64,000 nt of DNA from Duganella sp. Root336D2 (GTDB lineage Bacteria; Pseudomonadota; Gammaproteobacteria; Burkholderiales; Burkholderiaceae_D). The DNA lies in the NCBI RefSeq assembly GCF_001425005.1, contig NZ_LMDB01000022.1:249264-313263 (forward strand), read 5' to 3'. Positions 58,323-64,000 of the stretch are shown here, piece after piece. Under the pieces are notes generated by a model. It was not told where the DNA came from and searched no databases. It saw only the letters and a list, made by a program, of their open reading frames with translations. A program made the position numbers and the translations under genes. How positions within the stretch are numbered: position 1 is the stretch's first letter; each line of letters begins with the position of its first letter.

Positions 58323-59548
58323 TGAACGACAAACTGACCCAATGGATCGACGCCCACTTCGATGAAGAAGTGGCATTCATGCAGCAGGTACTGCGCGTGC
58401 CTACCGATACCCCGCCTGGCAATAACACGCCGCACGCGGAAACGGTGGCGGAGCTGGTGAAGGCGTATGGCTGGAATGCGGAAAAGCATGTCGTGCCGGA
58501 GCGGGAAGTGCGCGATTACGGCATGGAGTCGATCACCAACCTGATTATCCGCCGCCCCTACGCAGCCGGCGGACCGACGGTCGCGCTGAACGCCCACGGC
58601 GACGTAGTGCCGCCGGGCGAGGGCTGGACCTACCCTCCCTACGGCGGCGTGATCGACAATGGCTATATCTATGGGCGCGCCGCAGCGGTGTCGAAATGCG
58701 ACTTCGCCACCTATATCTTCGCCGTACGCGCGCTGGAAGCGCTGGGCGTCAAGCTAAAGGGCGGCGTCGAATTGCACTTTACTTACGACGAGGAATTCGG
58801 CGGCCTGCTCGGGCCGGGCTTCCTGCTGCGCGAAAAGCTGACCAGGCCGGATTACGTAATCGCGGCAGGTTTCAGCTACAACATCGTCACCGCGCACAAC
58901 GCTTGCCTCCAGCTTGAAATCACCGTGCACGGCAAATCCGGCCACGGCGCCATGCCGGAAACCGGACATGACGCGCTGCAGGCGGCCACCAGGATTTTGA
59001 ATGCGGTCTACGGCCAGCTGCCGGAACTGAAAAAGATCAAATCCAAGGTGCCGGGCATCGATTCGCCGACCATGCTGGTGGGCCGTATCGACGGCGGAAC
59101 CAATACCAATGTGGTGCCGGGCAAGGTCGTGATGAAGATGGACCGCCGCATGATCCCGGAAGAAGATCCGGTAGCGGTGGAAGCACAGGTGCGCAAACTG
59201 ATTGAAGACGCAGTGCAGGGCGAGCCCGGCATCCGCCTGGAGATCAAGCGCCTGCTGCTGTCGCATGCTTTGCGCCCGCTGCCGGCTGGAGAAAAGTTGG
59301 TGGCCAATTTGCAGAAGAATGCGCGCGCGGTGCTGGGCGAGGATATCCCGGCAGTCGGCACGCCGCTGTACGCCGATGCGCGTCTGTACGGCGAACAAGG
59401 CATTCCCGCAGTACTATATGGCGCTGGGCCGCGTAGCGTACCCGAATCGAATGCCAAGAAGGCGGATGAAAAACTGCTGCTGGAAGACTTGCGCAAGGCA
59501 ACCAAGATCGTGGCCCTGACTTTGCTGGACTTCCTCGCAGCCGAGTAA
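58319..59548 (+). CDS. M20-family metallohydrolase in the urate cluster
   Basis: A 409-aa ArgE/DapE-type hydrolase: VALNAHGDVVPPGEGWTYPP (about 87-106, first metal His and Asp), TYDEEFGGLLGPGF (Glu-Glu motif) and VHGKSGHGAMPETGHDAL for the lid domain; the C-terminal His typical of the family is less obvious. It overlaps the puuD stop by four bases and has an AGGAG site, so it is coupled to urate oxidation. The usual substrates are N-acyl or N-carbamoyl amino acids; an open purine catabolite is plausible but not shown. Confidence 0.85.
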   Translation: MMNDKLTQWIDAHFDEEVAFMQQVLRVPTDTPPGNNTPHAETVAELVKAYGWNAEKHVVPEREVRDYGMESITNLIIRRPYAAGGPTVALNAHGDVVPPGEGWTYPPYGGVIDNGYIYGRAAAVSKCDFATYIFAVRALEALGVKLKGGVELHFTYDEEFGGLLGPGFLLREKLTRPDYVIAAGFSYNIVTAHNACLQLEITVHGKSGHGAMPETGHDALQAATRILNAVYGQLPELKKIKSKVPGIDSPTMLVGRIDGGTNTNVVPGKVVMKMDRRMIPEEDPVAVEAQVRKLIEDAVQGEPGIRLEIKRLLLSHALRPLPAGEKLVANLQKNARAVLGEDIPAVGTPLYADARLYGEQGIPAVLYGAGPRSVPESNAKKADEKLLLEDLRKATKIVALTLLDFLAAE

Positions 59549-59562
59549 AAAGGGGAGTAGCA

Positions 59563-60012
59563 ATGTTTGAACGCAAGATGCTGGCTGGCTGGGGCGATAT
59601 GGATTTCAACAGCCATATGGCCAACACGGCTTACCTGAACAAGGCGGGCGATATCCGCATGATGTTCCTGGGCGAGAATGGCTTCCCGATGGCGGAATTC
59701 AAGCGCCTGAACATCGGTCCTGTCGTGATGAAGGACGATATCGCTTATTTCAAGGAAGTGCTGCTGATGGATACCATCACCGTGACACTGGCGCTGGCCG
59801 GGATGTCGCAGGATGGCAGCCGCTGGATGCTGCGCAGCGATGTGTATCGCAGTGATGGGAAGCTGTCCGCCCGGATCAACAGCTCGGGCGGTTGGCTGGA
59901 CCTGACTGCGCGCAAGCTGGTCACGCCGCCGCCGGCGCTGCTGGCGGCCTGGCACTCGCTTTACCAGACTGATGATTTTCAGGCGCTGCCTTCCAGCGTA
60001 GCTAAACCTTAA
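59563..60012 (+). CDS. Hotdog-fold thioesterase-like protein
   Basis: A 149-aa 4HBT-like protein: FERKMLAGWGDMDFNSHMAN then TAYLNKAGDIRMMFL gives the catalytic-Asp block (Asp14-like) and SRWMLRSDVYRSDGKL the central strands. Family members hydrolyse acyl-CoA. It lies 14 bases after the M20 gene, with a GGGGAG site, and may belong to the puuD transcript, though the functional link to urate is unclear. Confidence 0.82.
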   Translation: MFERKMLAGWGDMDFNSHMANTAYLNKAGDIRMMFLGENGFPMAEFKRLNIGPVVMKDDIAYFKEVLLMDTITVTLALAGMSQDGSRWMLRSDVYRSDGKLSARINSSGGWLDLTARKLVTPPPALLAAWHSLYQTDDFQALPSSVAKP

Positions 60013-60016
60013 ACCC

Positions 60017-60057
60017 CAAAACCGGTAAACCTGGGTCTGACCCAAGGGTCAGACCCG
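60017..60057. repeat. REP-like palindromic element C
   Basis: AAAACCGGTAAACC, followed by GGGTCTGACCC (60033-60043), AA, GGGTCAGACCC (60046-60056): an exact 11-bp inverted repeat with a 2-base spacer. It shares its first bases with the elements at 20827 and 26869. It lies between the convergent thioesterase and S9 peptidase genes. Confidence 0.85.
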
Positions 60058-60082
60058 ACATGCTGCAGTCACGGCACGGGTT

Positions 60083-62446
60083 TTATTTGAGGGTGCTCTC
60101 GAACAGCTTGTAGATGCGGCGGTACTGGTCGTACCAGCTCTCGGGCTGCACGTAGGCGTGGCGCTCCAGCGGGTACGCCGCCAGTTCCCAGTTGTCCTTT
60201 TTCAGCTCGATGAAGCGCTGCGTCATGCGCACCGAATCCTGGAAGAACACATTGTCGTCGACCATGCCGTGGGCGATCAGCAGGTGACCCTTCAGTTTAT
60301 CCGCGTACTCGATCGGTGACGATTTGCGGTAGGCTTCAGGGTCGATATCCGGCGTGTTCAGGATGTTGGCGGTGTAGCCATGGTTGTAGGTGGTCCAGTC
60401 GGTTACCGGGCGCAGTGCGGCGCCGGCCTTGAACAAGTCCGGTTCGCGCAGCAGTGCCATGAAGGTCATGAAGCCGCCGTAGCTGCCGCCGTAGATGCCG
60501 ACCTTGTCGATATCGCCCTGGTGGTTTGCCGCCAGCCACTTGGCACCGTCGACGTAATCGTCCAGTTCCGGATGACCCATCTGGCGGTAGATCGCCGTGC
60601 GCCAATCGCGGCCATAGCCTTTGGATGCGCGGTAGTCCATGTCCAGCACGATGTAGCCTTTTTCAACCAGCAGGTTGTGGAACATCTGCTCGCGGAAATA
60701 GTTCGGGAAGCGGTTGTGGGTGTTCTGCAGGTAGCCCGCGCCGTGCACGAACATCACGACCGGATACTTCTTGCCCGGTTCGAGGGTGGCCGGACGATAC
60801 AGCTTGGACCAGATAGGCTGGCCGGCGCCGTGGGTGGATGGCACGGCTACCATCTGCGGCTGGATCCATTCGCGTGCCTTGTATTCGGCGCTGCGGGTAT
60901 CGGTCAGCCTGGTTGCCGCGCCGCCGGCAGCCGGCACGGTGGCCAGTTGCGAAGGTACGTAGGCCGACGAGTAATGCACCAGCAGCTTGCGCTGGTCAGG
61001 AGAGAGGTCGAACTGTTCGACGCCGCCACTGAGCTGGGTCACTTCGCGCACGGTCGCATCCTTGGCCGAGGCCGAGCACACTTCATACTCTCCCGGCGTG
61101 CGGCGGTTGCACAGCATATAGGCCATGCTGCCGTCGGCATTCCATTTCACGTTCGAAGCTTCCCATTTGCCGCTGGTCAGGGCGCGCTGCCTGCCGTCGG
61201 CGCCCAGGGTGTACAGGTGGGCGTAGCCGGTTTCTTCGGACATGAACCACAGCGTGCTGTTGTCAGGCAGCCAGCCAAAATCGTTGTAGCTGTAGTTGAT
61301 CCAGGCGTTGTCGGTCAGGCGGTGCAAGGACTTCAGCCTGGCGCCTTCCAGGTCGACGCCGGCCAGCCAGCGGTCCTTGTTATCCACTGTGCGCAGCATG
61401 ACGGCGACTTTGGCGCCGTTGTCGCTCCAGGCGATACCGTCGCCTTCGTCGTTTTCCAGGCGGGTGGCGCGATTGCCTTTCAGGGCCGGCTGTTTGGCTG
61501 CTTCACGCAGGCCGGCCAGCGGGTCGGTCGCGATGCCCGGCAGGGAATCGAACGACAGGTCCTTGATGGCGCCGGTGCGCAGGTCGACCAGTTTTAACGA
61601 TTGCGCCAGCGGCAGGTTGCGGCCGACGCGGGTGCGCTGGTCGTCGAATTCTTCGTAACCCGATTCGGTCACGTAGCGCGGCATTTTGCCGACGCGGCCG
61701 TTCTCGCTGCCTTTCGGCGAAGTGGCGACCATCAGCCAGCGGCCATCCGGCGACAGCGAGGAGGCATCGATGGAGACCTTGTCGCCGAAGTAGATCGGCG
61801 CCGGGGCGCGCGTGGCGTCGGCAGTGCGTTCGGCCTTGGCGCGGGCGCGCGTTTCATCGCGTTCGTCCTTCTGGCGCTTGAGGGTGGTGATCAGGCGCAG
61901 CTGCATTTCGCGCAGGTAGTCTTCATCCGGCGCGGCGGCAGGGTCTTTTGCGGCACGCGGCAAGGCGACAGGGGAGAGCAGGCGGTCGGCGCGATTCCAG
62001 CTGAACCAGTCGTTGCCGACCTTGAACTGCACGCTGCGGCCGTCGGCCGAATACTGCGGCGCGGAAGCGTTGGCGGTGCCGCGGCTGATCTGCAGCAGGG
62101 CGCCGGATTTCAGGTCGCGTTCGAACACGTCGCCGTTGCGCAGCACGATGGCGCGGGTGCGCTCACGGTTGAACACCATGTTCGGGCTGTCCTGGTTGGA
62201 CAGCTCGGAGTCCGCCACCAGGCGCGGTTTGTCGCCGGCCAGGAAGGTATCGCGCAGCGAGGAACCGATGCGCTTTTGTTTATAGAAGATCTGCTTGCCG
62301 TCCCAGCTCCACCACGCAGCTTCGACCGGCGTGCCGATCCAGTCCGGGTGGGACATGGCCTGGTCGAGGGTGATAGGGGTTGGGGCTGTGGCAAACGCGG
62401 GGGCTGCCAGCAGGGCAGCCAGCATGGGAAGTGCAAGTCGTCGCAT
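60083..62446 (-). CDS. S9-family serine peptidase (DPP IV-like)
   Basis: A 787-aa exported peptidase with a signal peptide (MRRLALPMLAALLAAPAFATA). The N-terminal half is a beta-propeller with WD-like repeats (SLSPDGRWLMVATSP, FDLSPDQRKLLVHYS); the C-terminal alpha/beta-hydrolase domain has the nucleophile Ser in YGGSYGGFMTFMALL, Asp in HGMVDDNVFF and His in ERHAYVQPESW. It removes dipeptides or short peptides from N-termini, probably in the periplasm. Monocistronic by appearance. Confidence 0.94.
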   Translation of the reverse strand: MRRLALPMLAALLAAPAFATAPTPITLDQAMSHPDWIGTPVEAAWWSWDGKQIFYKQKRIGSSLRDTFLAGDKPRLVADSELSNQDSPNMVFNRERTRAIVLRNGDVFERDLKSGALLQISRGTANASAPQYSADGRSVQFKVGNDWFSWNRADRLLSPVALPRAAKDPAAAPDEDYLREMQLRLITTLKRQKDERDETRARAKAERTADATRAPAPIYFGDKVSIDASSLSPDGRWLMVATSPKGSENGRVGKMPRYVTESGYEEFDDQRTRVGRNLPLAQSLKLVDLRTGAIKDLSFDSLPGIATDPLAGLREAAKQPALKGNRATRLENDEGDGIAWSDNGAKVAVMLRTVDNKDRWLAGVDLEGARLKSLHRLTDNAWINYSYNDFGWLPDNSTLWFMSEETGYAHLYTLGADGRQRALTSGKWEASNVKWNADGSMAYMLCNRRTPGEYEVCSASAKDATVREVTQLSGGVEQFDLSPDQRKLLVHYSSAYVPSQLATVPAAGGAATRLTDTRSAEYKAREWIQPQMVAVPSTHGAGQPIWSKLYRPATLEPGKKYPVVMFVHGAGYLQNTHNRFPNYFREQMFHNLLVEKGYIVLDMDYRASKGYGRDWRTAIYRQMGHPELDDYVDGAKWLAANHQGDIDKVGIYGGSYGGFMTFMALLREPDLFKAGAALRPVTDWTTYNHGYTANILNTPDIDPEAYRKSSPIEYADKLKGHLLIAHGMVDDNVFFQDSVRMTQRFIELKKDNWELAAYPLERHAYVQPESWYDQYRRIYKLFESTLK

Positions 62447-62588
62447 GGTCTCTGATGGGAAATGTAGAACTTCGAGGAAGGATTCTAACAGTCGTCCCCT
62501 CTACGAAAAGTATCAGGCTTGTAACAGGGTAGCGTCTGCGCCGCCGGGCCTCTAGAATGACGGGCATTCAGCTTATTCAGGAGACAAA

Positions 62589-63929
62589 ATGGCAAAAAGC
62601 CATGTAGCGGCGCTGGTCCTGGCCTTGGTGGCCTCCGGTGCGATGGCGCAGCAACAGCCTGCCATGCAGTGGGAGACCGAGGCGCTTGCCGGGTCTTATA
62701 AAGAAAACATCAGTGAGGATGAAAAGATCGCCGGCCTGTCCAAATTGTGGTCGGAGGTGAAATACAATTTCGTCGATACCGCCACACTGGAAAAGCTGGA
62801 CTGGGACAGGCTGTACCTGGAAACCCTGCCGCGCGTACGTGCCGCGCGCGGCACCGAAGAGTATTACCGCGTTCTGATGGAAATGGTGGCGAAGCTGAAA
62901 GACGGTCATACCAACGTCATGCCGCCAAATGAGCTGTCGGACCGGATGGGCGGCCTGCCGCTGCTGGTCACACGCCCGATCGAGGGCCGCGTCATCGTGA
63001 CCGAGGTACTGGACCCCGGCCTGCGCGCCAAGGGCATCATGCCCGGCCTGGAAGTGGTGGCCGTGGATGGGGCCGAAGTGAAGACTTACGCTGCCCGTGA
63101 AATCACCCCGTATGTGAGTGCCTCCACACCGCAGGACGAAGCCCTGCGCACGTTCGGCACACAGTTCCTGCGCGGCGCAGTTGGCTCCGCGGCGCGCGTG
63201 ACCTTCCGCGATGCCGCCGGCAAGCAGTTCGAGCAGCAAGTTGCCCGCGTCGGCCGCGATGCCCGCAAGGCCGCGACGGTCAATTCACCGTCGTTTGAAT
63301 TCAGCATATTGCAGGGCGACGTGGCCTACGTTTCGCTCAATAGCTTTGATGACAATAGTGCGGCGGATGCCTGGCTGGCCGCCTTCGACGAAATCGCCAA
63401 GTCTTCGGCGCTGGTGATCGATGTGCGCCGCAATGGCGGCGGCAATTCGGATGTGGGCTACAAAATCCTGTCCACACTGGACGACAAGGCTTTCCTGACC
63501 AGCCGCTGGGCCACCCGCGAGTACAAGCCAACCTGGCGTGCCTGGGAGAAGGAGCAGCCGATGTACGCCGAAGCGCCGGACGCGATTCAACCCGACGCGC
63601 AGCGGCAGTACAAGAAACCAGTGCTGGTATTGACCAGTGCTGCCACCTTCTCGGCGGCGGAGGATTTTGCAGTCGCCTTTGACGTCATGCAGCGCGGCAC
63701 CCTGGTGGGCGAGGCGACCGGCGGCAGCACCGGCCAGCCGCTGTTCATCAAACTGCCGGGCGGCGGCAGCGCGCGCATCTGCACCAAGCAGGATACCTAT
63801 CCGGACGGCCGGGCATTCGTCGGCGTCGGTGTACAGCCGCAGCACCTGGTCAAGCAGACCGTTGAGGGCGTTCGGGCGGGCCGCGACGAGGTGCTGGAAG
63901 CAGCCCTCGCTTCACTGCAGCCGAAATAA
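62589..63929 (+). CDS. S41-family (tail-specific-protease-like) peptidase
   Basis: A 446-aa exported protein (signal MAKSHVAALVLALVASGAMA). After a helical N-terminal part (SKLWSEVKYNFVDTATLEKL) comes a PDZ-like segment (VIVTEVLDPGLRAKGIMPGL, GLEVVAVDGAEV) and the S41 domain: DVRRNGGGNSDVGYKIL, LVLTSAATFSAAEDFAVAFD with the likely catalytic Ser, and GEATGGSTGQP. Substrate unknown. It is divergent from the S9 peptidase gene. Confidence 0.92.
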   Translation: MAKSHVAALVLALVASGAMAQQQPAMQWETEALAGSYKENISEDEKIAGLSKLWSEVKYNFVDTATLEKLDWDRLYLETLPRVRAARGTEEYYRVLMEMVAKLKDGHTNVMPPNELSDRMGGLPLLVTRPIEGRVIVTEVLDPGLRAKGIMPGLEVVAVDGAEVKTYAAREITPYVSASTPQDEALRTFGTQFLRGAVGSAARVTFRDAAGKQFEQQVARVGRDARKAATVNSPSFEFSILQGDVAYVSLNSFDDNSAADAWLAAFDEIAKSSALVIDVRRNGGGNSDVGYKILSTLDDKAFLTSRWATREYKPTWRAWEKEQPMYAEAPDAIQPDAQRQYKKPVLVLTSAATFSAAEDFAVAFDVMQRGTLVGEATGGSTGQPLFIKLPGGGSARICTKQDTYPDGRAFVGVGVQPQHLVKQTVEGVRAGRDEVLEAALASLQPK

Positions 63930-63930
63930 A

Positions 63931-63963
63931 AAAAAGCCGCCGGACCAGGTCCGGCGGCTTTCT
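63931..63963. terminator. Bidirectional terminator
   Basis: A 12- to 13-bp GC-rich stem (AAGCCGCCGGACC against GGTCCGGCGGCTT) with an A-run on the left and T residues on the right. It follows the S41 stop codon and separates it from a convergent gene, so it can stop transcription from both sides. Confidence 0.9.
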
Positions 63964-63978
63964 TTGCAAAGCAAAAGC

Positions 63979-64000
63979 TTAGAAGTGGTAAGCCACGCCC
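63979..64000 (-). CDS. C-terminal end of a probable outer-membrane porin (partial)
   Basis: The minus strand at the window edge reads GVAYHF followed by a TAA stop at 63979-63981. A final phenylalanine after alternating hydrophobic residues is the signature of porin and other beta-barrel C-termini, and a bidirectional terminator precedes it. Only six codons are visible, so this is tentative. Confidence 0.45.

Overview
The window looks like the chromosome of a GC-rich betaproteobacterium of the Oxalobacteraceae (Massilia/Duganella/Janthinobacterium type). This is inferred from the gene content (TonB-dependent receptors, a PEP-CTERM protein, BMP-type nucleoside ABC transporter, PuuD urate hydroxylase), the codon use and dispersed GGGTCAGACCC-type palindromic repeats. 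No rRNA, tRNA, CRISPR, integrase or transposase gene was seen.

Most of the window is devoted to dismantling nucleic acids. Positions 1-5.5 kb hold the end of a TonB receptor and an exported set: a 5'-nucleotidase lipoprotein, a phospholipase-D-type protein and an S1/P1 nuclease. Positions 7.1-14.5 kb encode nucleoside uptake: a BMP binding protein, an ABC ATPase, two permeases and a divergent TonB receptor. A 5-oxoproline module (DUF969, DUF979, pcp) follows at 14.6-16.9 kb. Positions 16.8-28.6 kb hold pseudouridine breakdown (psuK-psuG-lysR), transcribed away from the nucleoside/deoxynucleoside genes xapA, deoB, deoC, a two-domain ALDH16-type aldehyde dehydrogenase, deoA, cdd and an unusual long deaminase.

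Positions 28.6-33.9 kb are mixed: small VOC and NTF2-like proteins, a LytS/LytTR two-component system with a small membrane protein, a GNAT acetyltransferase and a decayed GAF-GGDEF remnant. Positions 33.9-47.4 kb form a complete reductive pyrimidine pathway: a RutR-like repressor and a MocR regulator diverge from an operon for omega-aminotransferase, alanine dehydrogenase, semialdehyde dehydrogenase, PreT, PreA, an NCS1 permease, dihydropyrimidinase, beta-ureidopropionase and a half-size EamA protein. Uracil or thymine can be followed on paper to acetyl-CoA or propionyl-CoA.

Positions 47.8-54.2 kb carry a TetR-controlled beta-oxidation operon with an alpha-methylacyl-CoA racemase. Positions 54.2-60.0 kb hold purine-ring catabolism: a fused OHCU decarboxylase/allantoate amidohydrolase, a LysR regulator, PuuD with a cytochrome c tail, an M20 hydrolase and a hotdog thioesterase. 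The window ends with S9 and S41 peptidases and the last codons of a probable porin.

Nothing seen is wholly outside known families. The most unusual points are the ALDH16-type enzyme inside a deo cluster, the long deaminase beside cdd, the UraD-amidohydrolase fusion, a 17-bp sequence shared by two nucleoside promoter regions, a RutR-like operator before the pyrimidine operon, a double TetR operator and a 38-bp perfect hairpin.
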